A stretch of DNA of 64,000 bases from contig JABAKD010000004.1 in assembly GCA_012845835.1 (NCBI GenBank), positions 1,614,001 to 1,678,000 on the forward strand. Direction: 5' to 3'. The DNA is from Undaria pinnatifida (taxonomy: Eukaryota > Sar > Phaeophyceae > Laminariales > Alariaceae). How positions within the stretch are numbered: the stretch's first letter is position 1; every line of letters begins with the position of its first letter. Below are positions 1 to 10,740 of this stretch, in pieces. The notes beneath the pieces are model-generated. The model was given only the letters and a program-made list of their open reading frames with translations, was not told the DNA's origin and did no database searches. A program made the translations under genes and the position numbers.

Positions 1-175
1 AAACTTTATCGACTGGGTTTTTCGATTGGCAGATCTTGTCGAAAAAGTGGGCTTTTTCGACTGGATCCCCCAGTCGGAAAACGAAATCGAAAAAACTTGA
101 GTCGAAAAAGCTGGGCTTCAGTCGAAAATGGGCGTTTTCGACCGGCAAGTCCGACTGTGCAAGAATTGGCCTTAG
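1..175. repeat. Dispersed repeat family E, copy 1
   Basis: About 170 bp rich in short inverted words (AGTCGAAAA and TTTTCGACT). A second copy lies at 5958-6126 and a partial one at about 5050-5130. Copies share the order of the CGACTGGAT, CAGTCGAAAA and GGGCTTCAGTCGA blocks and end near AATGGCCTTA. The left edge is cut by the window start. No coding capacity; possibly a MITE with internal palindromes. Confidence 0.6.
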
Positions 176-712
176 TAACCCCTTTGAGACTTGAGAGGAA
201 AAACAAAACATGGAAGTAAATGGACGATTCCAGCATCCGTCGCACAAAGCAGCTCGTAAAGCCGGGCAGAGGGTGTCGTCCCAGGGGAGGATGCGAAAAA
301 GAAAAAACGGAGCACTCCTAAGGAAGGTCACAACGAAAAAAAAAAGCGGAGCGTTGTGATTTCTGCGCAAGTCGAGAAAACGGCGTTTGTTTCCAACTTT
401 TTTCACTTGGTTTTAGTAACCCCCCCCCTGTCTGGCTCCCCAAAAAAGTATGGGTAAGTTTTGTTTTGTTCTGGTGCTCCCTTGTGTGTCCACTAGTGTT
501 TTAGTGTTTCCACTAGTGTGTTTAAAGCGAAACGGTAGGAGATATATATACGACATATATGCACACCGCATTCTGATAATGTTAATAATTATTAGTATCC
601 CCCCCCCCCTCCCTTTTTTCTCTTTTTTCATGGTCTGGCATGTTGTGTTGTTTTCTCGTACCCGGTACGCTAGCACTTCACTTGCTTCACCTTGATGAAT
701 TGCGACTGATTG

Positions 713-752
713 GTTCAACACCAACACCAACACCGACACCGACACCAACACC

Positions 753-783
<31 letters not shown>

Positions 784-931
784 GCAACAACAGCAACAAC
801 AGCAACAGCAACAGCAACAGCAACACCAGCACCAACACCAACACCAACAAAAACACCAACACCAACACCAACACCAACACCAACACCAACACCAACACCA
901 ACAACAACAAAAACAAACTGCAATATGCTCT
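713..931. repeat. CAACAC / CAA / CAG microsatellite
   Basis: Compound low-complexity tract of ACCAAC, CACCAC, CAACAG and CAACAC units inside the long-TIR element. All six frames are open because of the repetition, which explains the long poly-Q, poly-T and poly-V reading frames here. None is a gene. Confidence 0.85.
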
Positions 932-1214
932 TCCTAAACAGGTGATGATATCCCGTCTCTCTTGTTTTCGGTCGATATAAACGGGCCTTGAAAGGGTTAA
1001 TATGAATAGCCTGTGGGTGTGAAGTGCTGAAGAGGCTGGATGCCGCTGGGTGCAAAGCACGGAAATACACCAACTGCAACAACATCGAAAATGTCTGTCT
1101 GTTAATTATACGATCTTCTCTGCCAGGGTTCGGCCACTAACACGAGCGGCTATGTAATATACTCGGCTTTGTAATATACTCAACATGTCAACAACCAGCA
1201 ACAACACCGAAATG

Positions 1215-2090
1215 TCTGCTTGTTCATCAGCGTCAGCGAGCGCGTCAGTGCTAACTGGCCCTTTGCGTGCAGTAGCAAACGCAACAACTTCCGTTGGGTT
1301 CTGAGACAAACAGAAAAACGACAAAAAACTGCTATACTCACTGTCAACAGCCACAACAGGAACAGCATCTGCAACATCAACAGCAACATCAACAGCAACC
1401 ACAGCAACAACATCGAAGTGTCTGTTTCTTCGTCAGCGTCAGCGAGCGCGTCGGCGCCACCTGGCAGTTCGCGCGCAACATCAAACATCACAACTTCAGA
1501 GACTCTAGCTGTGTTTCAGTCGAGCACAAAACAACAAAATATTCAACATTCGTACCACCATCAGCAACAATAACAACAATGACATCCAAGTTTTAGCTTG
1601 ACAAGCAGGGTCAGCACGTCAGCGCCAATTGGCCCTTCGCGCGCAACAGCAAGCACTACAACTAGTTCAGACGGAGCGTCAAACAAACGAAAAACGACAA
1701 ACAAACGCACGCTACAGGTGAATACACCCATACTGACCACAACAACAACAACAACATCGAAGCATTTTATAAAAAATATTTCAAGGACGTCAGCCGTGAG
1801 TTCGACGAATTTCAGGTCAATACTCATCTCTGCAAGCTGCGTTGTTGGTACTTATAATATACTCAGTACTATATGGGTGAGTTTTTATTGGGAGGGGTCC
1901 TACTTTTTGTCCACTATAATGGTAAGTGTTTGTTCGATAATCACGATCAGCGCATCAGCGCCGACTGGCCCTTCGCGCGCAACAGCAAATCTCACAACAA
2001 CCCGAGGGTGGAATCGTCAACACAACACAAGAGAACAAACAACAAAGATGCGCTACAACAGCACACTCATACTGCCAACAGCAATAGTAG
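1215..2090 (+). repeat. Degenerate internal repeats (GTCAGCG ... CTGGCCCTTTGCG)
   Basis: A block reading roughly GTCAGCGAGCGCGTCAG, then CAACTGGCCCTTCGCG, then GCAACAGCAA recurs near 1226, 1431, 1607 and 1942 inside the long-TIR element, and again outside it near 2765, 2840 and 3628. Spacing is irregular (175-340 bp). I see no coding conservation; the units look like an old scrambled satellite that the element carries. Confidence 0.6.
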
Positions 2091-2559
2091 CAATACGACG
2101 GTATTGCGATGTCCAACCTCTGTAGGTGTAGCAAAAAAGAAAAGAGCCTTGAAACCGCCCAACATTATAACCCAAGGCCAACCAACCAAAAAATGACAGG
2201 GAAGCATACCTTTTACCTAGTTTTTTGCTCATCTTTCGTTGGTTGGGTCAGGGGAGCACGGAAAAAAAAAAACTTACGAACGCGCACTTTCTTTCAAGGA
2301 GCCAGACAGGGGGGTTACTAAAACCAAGTAGAAAAGTTCGAAGAAAACGCCATTTTCTCCATTCGCACAGAAATCACAGTTTTCCGATTTTTTGTTATGT
2401 TTTTCCCAGAAGTTTTGCTCCAGTTTCTCTTTTTTGCGTGCTCCCCTGTTTGGGTAGGCCTTGGAATATGACGTTCGACGGTTTCAATACTATTATCAAA
2501 TGCTTTACGAATCAACTCCTGCCGAAGCATAGATGTTACCAAAGATGTCAGGAGAACCG

Positions 2560-2730
2560 GTCGAATCAGTCAAGGGAAAACGTCCAGCGGTCAAGGGTGT
2601 CAAAGCGATCGATCGTTACACACTAAAACTAATAGTTTGGCGTCAGTCAAGGTAAACTTTGGGAACATTGCTGTCCGTCAAGGAGTCAAAGTGCCGGTTC
2701 CTGACATATTTGGTTGTTACACCGCAAGAC
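2560..2730 (+). repeat. Dispersed repeat family M, copy 1
   Basis: Contains CACACTAAAACTA, GTCCGTCAAGGA and GACATATTTGG. The same blocks occur in inverted orientation at about 62600-62725, near the other end of the window. No gene is visible. Confidence 0.5.
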
Positions 2731-2914
2731 ACCCTCATAATGACATCGACGTGTTTGTTTCTTCAGTGAGGGCCAGCGAGCATGCCAGCGCCAACTGGCC
2801 CTTTGCATGTAACAACATACAAAGTAACCGTCACGATTCCAACTGGCTCTTCGCGTGCAACAACATAACCAACAAATACCACGAGAGTCCCTCACCGCCA
2901 ATCTATGTGCCTCA

Positions 2915-3600
2915 AACCATTTTCTCGAAGCAGCGGTGAGCTACGAGTATGTCGAACGTCACAACAAAATTCCACTCGAGTTTCAGAAAAACGAAAAACT
3001 GCAAATACAAAGAGTGCTTGCATCACACTGCTACTGGTGTGCCTCAGATATAATTCTCGAAGCAGTGGTAAGCTCCAGTCGGGTTTTTCAGAAAAACGAA
3101 ATACAGCAAATGAAACGCGTGCTTGCATCACACTGCTACTTCTGATGTACCTCAGAACGGTGTGTCTAAGCAGCAGTGGTAAGCTATACTAAACGTCGAA
3201 ACAAAAACCCAGTCGGATTTTCAGGAAAACGAAAACAAAAAATAAAAAGCGTGCTTGCACCACACGGCTACGTACTGATGTGGGTTGGGAAATTTTTCTC
3301 CAAGCAGTTGGTAAGCTCCAGTCGGGTTTTCAGAAAAACGAAATACAGCAATCAAAAAGCGTTCTTGCATCACACTGCTACTGCTGTGGGTCAGGCAAAG
3401 TTCTCGAAGCAGTGGTACGCTATACCGAACGTCACATCAACACCCCAGTCGGGTTTTAAGAAGAACGAACGACAGCAAGAAAAAGCGTCCTTGCATCACA
3501 CTGCTACTTACGTGCCTCAAACAATTTTTTCGAAGAAGTGGTAAGCTATACTGCACGGCACAACAGCAAACAAAAAGCGTGCTTGCATCGCACTTCCAAC
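2915..3600 (+). repeat. Tandem repeat, about 120-bp units, 5-6 copies
   Basis: Each unit reads approximately TTCTCGAAGCAGTGGTAAGC, then CCAGTCGGGTTTTCAGAAAA, then GTGCTTGCATCACACTGCTA. Units begin near 2921, 3053, 3161, 3290, 3401 and 3529 and are diverged. The reading frames across the array are short and shift between units, so I do not call a protein. Confidence 0.75.
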
Positions 3601-4260
3601 AACAAACAAGTGTTTGATTGCTCGTCAGGAATAGCGTTTCAGCGCCACCTGGAGCTTTGCGTGCAACAATAGCAAGCTGCAACCTTCATAACTTCAGCTG
3701 GGCTTTCAGAACACACCAAAGACAAAAACAAAAACGTGCCGCTCCTACATAATAAAAAAAACAAAAATACACTCCGAATGCGAGATCGACGATTTCGTCG
3801 AAACTCATATCTCCAAGCCATGTGTAATAATCCGATTACGCGTGTTACTGGTTCTGTGTCCTGATAACCACACGGACATAAGGTCAGCGAGTCCCCTCAG
3901 AACAAGCTAGTACCTAGTACCAAGGTCAACAGGGTGATGTTACATCAATCTCTGCACGGAATGTCAACGAAGCGACCACGAAAAGCAGGGGAGGGTCCGA
4001 GTGCGAGTGCCGCCATGCTGTGCGCGTGCGTGTGTTACAGCTCCTTACCGCCTGTACAACTGAAAGCCCGCTATTAGGGTGCCTGGAATTAGTATAGGAA
4101 GGGGTTTTGGGGCTCTAAAGGGACACACCCCGTATCCCCCACCTTTTTACCTCGGGTTGCTGCTTGTGGCCGTGGCCGATGCTGTAATGGTCAAACGTTT
4201 GCGACATTTTCTGGCTACGAAGCTCCTATTTAAGGGAATACCTGGCCTAGCACACGTTTC
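3600..4260. other. No gene seen; one B-family MITE fragment
   Basis: Apart from a partial piggyBac-like MITE at about 4082-4122 (GGAATTAGTATAGGAAGGGG, then GGGGCTCTAAAGGG), nothing here could be assigned. No ORF of convincing composition and no RNA gene. Confidence 0.5.
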
Positions 4261-4261
4261 C

Positions 4262-4400
4262 TAAGTTGGATCTGTGCTACACAGATCCTGGACAACATGC
4301 CATGACGACAGATAAAGGATCTAGATGATCTAGATGCTCTATGGTTCATAATCTATATCATCGAGATGACCTATGCAGGATATAGATCGTGACCTGTCCT
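4262..4400. repeat. GATCTAGAT-rich repeat family G, copy 1
   Basis: Shares ACAGATCCTG followed by GACAACATG or its variant, and runs of GATGATCTAGATGATCTAGA, with the larger copy at about 57240-57545. The short palindrome GATCTAGATC and its permutations dominate. No gene. Confidence 0.5.
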
Positions 4401-4869
4401 TGGTGCGAAAGGTTCTCAGCCATGCAATATATCTACGATAACACCTCGCGTCTCGGTGTGCCTGATGCTGCAAGTCTATTGTCTCATCCGCATATATGGT
4501 CCGTCTGCTTTTCATTCTCAAGTCCCTAGCAGCTAGGCCAACGAGCAGGGTTGCGAGTCGGTTCATCACAAGCCGCCCACTATTTAGGGTTCTTTGTTGG
4601 CTAGATAATTCAGGGTCAGGTCATTATTATCGAATCCTTTCGATTAAGAAAAAAACAGTTTGTTTGAGACATTTTGGAAAATTGCACCCTATCAAAATCC
4701 CGAAGTGTTCGGGCATAACCTTGAAACTTTGACACGGGCGCAAAAAAACATGGAACAGCCGAAAAATTTCAAAACAAGTAAAATTCCCAATACGACGCGT
4801 ACAATATTTGGAAATCGAGTTGTGTTTGTTGGGAAAATTGTAGTTCCCGAGCAACCTTGCTTCAATAAG

Positions 4870-5035
4870 AATGGCCCTTAGTTGCGCGCGGTACTTCGCG
4901 GAGCCCCGCATGTTTTCATCTGCTAGCGCGTTAGAAGCTCGACGTGTGCCTAGAAGGTCAGCAAGTTGGCTTTTAAACGCCTGGTACGACAGAGGCAAGC
5001 AGTTTTCAGCTTCTAAATTTCGGACTCCTTTACCT
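4870..5035. repeat. Family O repeat fragment
   Basis: The blocks GCTAGCGCG, GCTCGACGTGTG and TTGGCTTTTAAACGC correspond to units of the tandem array at about 41395-41745. The 247-aa reading frame that starts here runs through this repeat, an E repeat and a SINE, so it is not a gene. Confidence 0.45.
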
Positions 5036-5450
5036 GAGGATATTCCTTACTCAGTCGGATTCCGCCAGTCGAAAACGGCCCTTTTCGACTGGACTTTTTT
5101 TCGACTGGATTCTTCTCGTCCCTCCTCTTATCGTCAGTCGAGTCGATTTTATAGTTTTTGTGCTCTTCCTAGAGGCGGTTGGTGTGAGGGAGTACTGCTA
5201 TACTGGTGTATGGCAGTCGAAAATCGGTTGGCAGCTCTGTCAGCTGTGCATCGCGCATTCTTCGCCAGCAACGCGTGCTTCGCGCGCGACGAACCTTCGT
5301 CCAAGCGGGTTGGTGGCGTTGGGCTTAGCCGAAAGACGCCAAAAATTATGTCCGTGGCGTTGCACTCAGCCGAGAGCCGCCAAAGCTACAGCAGGCGTAG
5401 CCGTTGTTGGCAAAATGGCATCAATAACGCGCGCTACAGCTGTCGTGTGA

Positions 5451-5763
5451 TTTTTTTTTTTTTTTTTTTTTTTTCGCACACTTTTACTTTCCAGCTTCCG
5501 GACAAGCCGTGGTCACAGGTGTCATCCCTTCTCCCCGGTTCTTGCCTTCAATTTTTATCGCGCATAGGGTTCAGTAATTCCACTGCTCGTCGATTGTTCA
5601 TCGAGTGTTGCTAACTCACGCTCTGGCGCTTTCCGCAAGTCAATTTGTCCACAAGAAAAAGTCCCAACGAATTTCTACGAGTATGCACTCGGCGAGGCTC
5701 GAACTCACGAAACTGACCTATACCAGGCTCGAGTATAACCTGATACGCCACCGGGGCGACCGG
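5451..5763 (-). mobile_element. tRNA-derived SINE, copy 1
   Basis: Read on the minus strand, it starts with a tRNA-like head (GGTCGCCCCGGTGGCGTAT, A box TGGCGTATCAGG) and a B box GAGTTCGAGCC about 46 nt later, close to the tRNA spacing. The body shares GCGCGATAAAAATTGAAGGC with other copies. It ends in a 24-nt poly(A), seen as poly(T) at 5451-5474. Near-identical to the copies at 9423-9738 and 17309-17640. No clear target-site duplication at this copy. Confidence 0.85.
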
Positions 5764-5957
5764 TTAAATGATACACGCTGCTGGCGAGCAAAGCTAGGAG
5801 AGTGCGCCACGCTGACTTGCGGCGAGAAGCAACAGCAGTGATAGCAAAGGCAGCGCTCGGCGCTGTTGTATGGTACTACTGTGTGGTACCTGGTATGGGT
5901 GTGTGGGCGTGTGGGTGTGTGCTTTGTGGTGGGATGAGCGATGCGATGGGTTCAAAA

Positions 5958-6126
5958 ATCAGGGGTAAAACTTTTTCGACTGGATCTGGCAGTCGGACTT
6001 CTCAGTCGAAAAAAATTGAGTCAAAAAAGCCCTTGTTCGACAGTGTAAGAAAGCCCGATTTGGGCTTCAGTCGAGAACGGCCGTTTTCGACTGACAAATC
6101 GGATTGTATAAGAAATGGCCTAATAT
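5958..6126. repeat. Dispersed repeat family E, copy 2
   Basis: Aligns with 1-175 over nearly its whole length (AAACTTTTTCGACTGGAT at the start, AATGGCCTAAT at the end). The two copies bound the sequence as direct repeats about 5.9 kb apart. Confidence 0.6.
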
Positions 6127-6381
6127 CGGTGGAATATAACATATATATATATATTATTTTTTTGTCCTCTTTATGTCTATTAAAAAGGTCATGACGTTGT
6201 TCGTCGTGTTGATTTTTATTTTTCCTCAGAATCAGTTTTTACCTTTGAAGAGGTACAACGGTTGCCTGAGAGGGTACGTACAATGGTTGGCTCCTCAACT
6301 GGTTAAATAGCCTCAGAAAAAAAATGGTTGGCGCACCTCTACCATATTCATGTACCTCTACCATATTCATGTGTTTCAACT

Positions 6382-6476
6382 TTAACCCCTTTAGAGCGCC
6401 CCAAAATCCCTTCCTATATACCAACTTCAACTAATTTTGTAAAAAAAGAAACGGGTTCCAGGTGTCAAGGCGTTAG
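6382..6476. mobile_element. piggyBac-like MITE (family B), copy 1
   Basis: Starts TTAACCCCTTTAGAGC and ends AAGGCGTTAG. It has the shared family interior (TCCCTTCCTATATACCAACT, then GGGTTCCAGG). The right TTAA has decayed to TTAG. The family is defined by cleaner copies at 7120-7209, 41291-41380, 51203-51291 and 62176-62264. Confidence 0.65.
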
Positions 6477-6557
6477 CCCCGTCACACAAAATCACAGGCC
6501 TACCTACCAGAGGGATTCAAAGGGTGGGGGGGGGGGGGGGGGGTGGAGGGCAAAAAG

Positions 6558-6940
6558 TGATTACTACAGGACTTTCCACGGGATCAGACTACTTTTCGCG
6601 GGTCGGGTCGAGTCAGGTCGCGGGTCGGGTCGAGTCAGGTCGCCGGTCGGGTCGAGTAAGATCGCGGGTCGGGTCGGGTCAGGCCAGGGTCAACCGACCC
6701 GACGCGTGACGTTTGATGACCTCCTCAAATGACCCAACCCGACCCGAGGGTTTTCGAACACCCCCTGACCGGATCTGACTCGACCCGTGACGTTTAATGA
6801 CCTCCTCAAATGACCCAACCCGACCCGAGGGTTTTCGAACACCTCCTGACCGGATCTGACTCGACCCGTGAGTCTTTGAAAACCTGCTGACCCGACTTCG
6901 CGGGGCGGAGCGTGATCCGTGAAAAGTCCTGATAACTACA
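6558..6940. mobile_element. MITE family D with GGGTC-rich interior
   Basis: Terminal inverted repeats of about 29 bp: 6558-6586 (core ACAGGACTTTCCACGG) and 6913-6940 (core CCGTGAAAAGTCCTGA). The inside is made of GGTCGGGTCGAGTCAGG words and two ~100-bp direct repeats containing CGAGGGTTTTCGAACACC. The same interior vocabulary occurs at 26950-27030, 27575-27940, 28200-28305 and 47287-48035, so one family seems to seed GGGTC-type arrays. Confidence 0.6.
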
Positions 6941-7119
6941 GCACCAGCCCGCCACACGGAGCAGCTTGGACTGCAGAGCTCGCCGAGGGAGGTACACGTG
7001 TACAAGAGCATTCATACATCGCAAGGAGATCTCCGACGAAGCACCGACAAGACCTCCTTGCAAATCCTAGAACTGCAGCACTAACATTGCAAGCCACGGG
7101 ATATTATCAGGCTTGGTGC

Positions 7120-7209
7120 TTAACCCCTTCACAACTGGAACCCCGTTTTGGGGGACAAAATTACTTGGATTTAGTATAGGGAGGGGTTCGGGGGCTCTAA
7201 AGGGGTTAA
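7120..7209. mobile_element. piggyBac-like MITE (family B), copy 2
   Basis: 90 bp including TTAA at both ends. Reads TTAACCCCTTCACAACTGG on the left and GGGGGCTCTAAAGGGGTTAA on the right, so the termini are inverted repeats of about 11 bp (TTAACCCCTTT). TTAA target duplication and a CCC tip are the hallmark of piggyBac elements. It is non-coding and therefore dependent on a transposase elsewhere. Confidence 0.75.
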
Positions 7210-7649
7210 GGGTGAACGTCGTTGTCGGACCAACCCCAATAGACCACACCTTCATTTTGATTGGCCAACCCCAACCCCAACCCACACCCCATCATTTTGG
7301 GGCTAGGTTAGGGCATAGGCTTCTGGTTGGGTTGGAACCTGGTCCGACCCGAGGGCCATGACGGCCTAAGCGCGAAAGGGTTTCGTGTGGCTTGCAACTA
7401 CAGCTGCAGCTCTAGGATTGCAAGGAGCTGCGCCCCGCAGAAAGATGCTATCGATGCTACTGGCATAGTTCAACACCATCACTGCAGAGCGTAAAATAAT
7501 CGTACCGGGCATGATACCAGATATAATCTAGTCGAATACCAGGTGCTGGTGCATATGATATCATATACCGCTGCGCGCTTCCACCACTTTTTTTTTTTGT
7601 GCTCGTGCCATCTATTATCTGAGCACTTTTTTATTTCTCCATCTCCCCC

Positions 7650-7800
7650 TCTGGTCGAAACTCAGATCCGGGGCCACTAAGCAGCCCCCCCCCCCCCCCT
7701 TCCAACTACGGTACGCGCCTTCATTTTTATTGCGAGAAGACATCAGCCCTCTCTTCCTTCGTCGACTCGCATCCAATTGCTGACATCCAGTTTTGAATGG
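7650..7800 (-). repeat. Family K repeat sharing the SINE core, copy 1
   Basis: On the minus strand it carries GAGTCGACGAAGGAAGAGAG, GCAATAAAAATGAAGGCGCG and GATCTGAGTTTCGACC. Copies occur at 11452-11600, 14050-14180 and 23350-23490. The segment around CGATAAAAATGAAGGCA is also present in the SINE body, which suggests a shared SINE core domain. Confidence 0.55.
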
Positions 7801-9416
7801 CATCTAACCCAACCCCTAACCCCAGCCCAATCAAGGCCAATCAACCAATGACAGGACAATGTGCTCGGGTCTCGTACACAGGAGTGGGCCTCCACTATTC
7901 GCTTGACCACGTGCCAAGCTCTACTGGCAGCCTGGCATAGTTGTGGTCGCTAATTTATGCCTAGAGCTCAACTCGCAGATGGGTTAGTCTACCGTACCAA
8001 AGAATTTTCGAGAACTGTTGCTGCTAGTGTTGTTGGGATTGCTGTTCTCCCATGACCTAACTCAAGCTAACTCAAGAGTAGCTGGTTCCCTACGAGAGAC
8101 GCAAAGCACTTGTGCTAAATGGAAGCACTCTCACTATTCTATTCGTACGAGAGACGTAACGCTCTTGTGCTCGATGGAGCACTACTAACATTAATATCGA
8201 TGTTTTGACGGTGGTGATGGTGGAGGGGGGGGGGTCCTAGGCTAGTGTCCGTGCGCAAGCACACCAACACTAAACAATGACACTGGTCTGGGCCTGATAG
8301 AAAGGATTGAATGGGGGGGGGGGTTCATTAATCTAGTATTAGTGCCCATACGCAAGCACACCAGCACTCAAGACTGACACCGGTCTGAGTTTGATACAAA
8401 GGATTGACCTCCATTGGACTTCAGACGGGAAAGCCACTACTGTCCACAACAACATACTTGATTAATTAATGACCGGATTACACCATCAGTCACCCGAGGC
8501 AATCCGAGCTGCTGAATGATGGGGTAGAAATTGTGTCCTTTTGTCCTTTTAATAACAACTGCAACGTGTGGAGCTAGCTGCAAGACTAGCGTGGAAGTAG
8601 CATCACGATACTTGTACTAATGGACCCTCCAATTTTTTCTTGGGTATTCTTCCACGCCAGAATGGCTAGAGTCTGTCTTGCGACCATGAACTTCATTATG
8701 CGAGTCAAATGTGGGAACAACAACAATAACAACAATAACAACAACAACAACAGCAACAACAGCAACAACAACGCTCTTCCTAAATGGTTGGCTAGATCGA
8801 GCTTCGTGCGTTCTCTTGTCGCTATGCATGGGTCTCAAAACAGCTACCTGGTGTTATACCATTAATGCTTCTGTTCCACAACAATGGGTCACGGTTACGG
8901 GAGGTTAGGGTGAGAGAGTCAGCCATACTGGCTTTCATATTTCGCTTTACATCGTACCGATATGATAGAAAGGTAGACACACATGCATATAACTCAAAAA
9001 ATAAGAAGGCTAAGAGATGACTGAGCGTCGGGGGGCGCTATTACGAATGTAGTTACGTGGCGGAGCCAGCTAACCAGGTAGTGGTATTCAGACATCGTAA
9101 TAATAGTCATGGGACATGTTGCCAGTTGGCTGAACATCACGGCTAGTTATTCCTCGGGCTGTTAAGCAAGCCAACTAAGCGGCTTGTTGGTCTCCACAAG
9201 GCATCCACGACGAACACGCCTCGAGCCACAAACACGCCAGCCAGATGCAAACTAATAATAGTAAAAACTCTTTCAATTTTCCGCAAAAAGATTACTGCTG
9301 TAAGGCCTGCACGGCGGTGGCCAACTATTAAATAATGACTATTTAATAGCAAGCCACTCATGTCAGACCTTTCACAACCATAAACAGGGCCATCAATTCA
9401 TTATGATGATGGATGG
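7800..9416. other. No gene; short local duplications and a CAA tract
   Basis: A ~90-bp tandem duplication spans about 8224-8310 and 8312-8406 (shared CGCAAGCACACCA and ACAAAGGATTGA-type blocks). A ~55-bp duplication lies at 8091 and 8147 (TACGAGAGACG). A CAA/AAC microsatellite runs 8717-8772. I see no protein-coding exon. Confidence 0.5.
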
Positions 9417-9744
9417 TGATGATTTTTTTTTTTTTTTTTTTTTTTGCACACTTTCACTTTCCAGCTTCTGGACAAGCCGTGGTCACAGGTGTCATCCCTT
9501 CTCCTCCCCGGTTCTTGCCTTCAATTTTTATCGCGCATAGGGTTCAGTAATTCCACTGCTCGTCGATTGTTCATCGAATGTTGCTAACTCACGCTCTCGC
9601 GCTTTCCGCAAGTCAATTGGTCCACAAGAAAAAGTCCCAACGAATTTATACGAGTATGCACTCGGCGGGGCTCGAACTCACGAAACTGACCTATACCAGG
9701 CTCGAGGATAACCTGATACGCCACCGGGGCGACCGGACTGATGA
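9417..9744 (-). mobile_element. tRNA-derived SINE, copy 2, with target-site duplication
   Basis: Element body 9423-9738 on the minus strand, ending in a 23-nt poly(A) (poly(T) 9423-9445). It is flanked by TGATGA at 9417-9422 and 9739-9744. The neighbouring duplicate of the flanks, at about 10076-10125, has the same sequence on both sides without the SINE (TGGTGA at 10088-10093), which is effectively an empty site and shows that the element inserted here. The head carries A box TGGCGTATCAGG and B box GAGTTCGAGCC. Confidence 0.88.
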
Positions 9745-10740
9745 ATACGGTGATGTGATAACAAGGAAAAAAGGAAAGGGGGGCGGGGTGACATGCCACA
9801 CCAGGCCTAGAAAGGCACAAAGATTATAGCATACCTTCTATTAATAGTACGAGTAGGTACGATACAAATGAACGACCTTCCGTAAAACTTGTGAAGCTGT
9901 GTAGCAACAACCAGGATTAATTCACAAACACTATACCTGGTACAGTACTCGTATCATACCAGGTATAATAAATGAAACACAGATCTAATGTACCACGCAG
10001 CTTGCAAAGTTGAGTTTCAACCATTCAATCGGTCGTACTCACATCTGACGTTTTTCAAATTTTTACTAAATCGATGATGATGGATGGTGGTGAACACGGC
10101 GGTGATGTGATGACAAGGAAAAAAGGAAAGGGGGCCGGCGTGACATGCCACACCAGGCCTAGAAAGGCACGACGATGATAGCAAACCTTCCACTCATGGT
10201 ACGAGTAGGTATATAAAGCGAGACTACAGAGTGCGGGACGCCTAATAAAATAGTAAGAAACAGAGATGCTGACCGCACAGGCTGGATTTCATATTTGGGA
10301 GAGCGTGCGTTCTACACGAACTGCTGCCGAATTTCTTATGTTCTAGCAAAAATCGGCCTGTTTTTTTTATTCAATAGTACCCTGTTCGTTATTAAGTGCC
10401 CTGTACGGTAAACCTGGTATTGCCGCTGCTGCTGTCTGTTGCTGCTGCCGCTCAAAGGCGTCCGCCAACCCACACTTCTGATGGCACATCTTGTCAAAAG
10501 CTACCTGGTAATAGTCAATTCTCCTCCAGCGAAACCATTTTTTTCTTATTGTTCAAAAAATCCTCCGGCGGAGGGGAACACATGGCTCACAAACATCATG
10601 GACGGAGATTGACAACCGAACGGACTTGGAACGGCTAATGATCATGTGATAATGGGAAAACAAGGGGGGACCCTTGATATGCCGTGGCCTCAAAAGGCAC
10701 GAAGATGATGTCCTCTCGTAGATGATAACGGGAGGGACTA
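9745..10740. repeat. Three diverged direct repeats
   Basis: A ~120-bp unit (GGTGATGTGATAACAAGG, then GACATGCCACACCAGGCCT, then AAAGGCAC and GATGATAGC) occurs at about 9745-9865, 10105-10215 and, more diverged, 10630-10740. The first is split from its left part by SINE copy 2. No gene is evident between them. Confidence 0.6.

Larger units (their letters stand above)
282..2448. mobile_element. Long-TIR non-autonomous element, about 2.2 kb
   Basis: The stretch at about 282-487 is repeated in inverted orientation at about 2240-2448. Matching blocks in the same order include CAGGGGAG at the outer tip, TGTGATTTCTG, ACTTGGTTTTAGTAACCCCC and CTGTCTGGCTCC. The two ~200-bp arms enclose 1.75 kb of CAA-rich and degenerate repeated sequence without a credible gene. 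This architecture fits a foldback-like or Mutator-like non-autonomous DNA transposon, but I see no target-site duplication (left flank GTGTCGTCC, right flank TTTGGGTAG), so the class is open. Confidence 0.65.

Noticed and set aside
4871-5614. 247-aa open frame
   Set aside because: It runs through an O repeat, an E repeat and the poly(T) and body of a SINE; no domain, and continuity is accidental.
9640-9738. Functional tRNA gene on the minus strand
   Set aside because: A and B boxes are present but the cloverleaf is incomplete and the segment is the head of a poly(A)-tailed SINE present in several copies.
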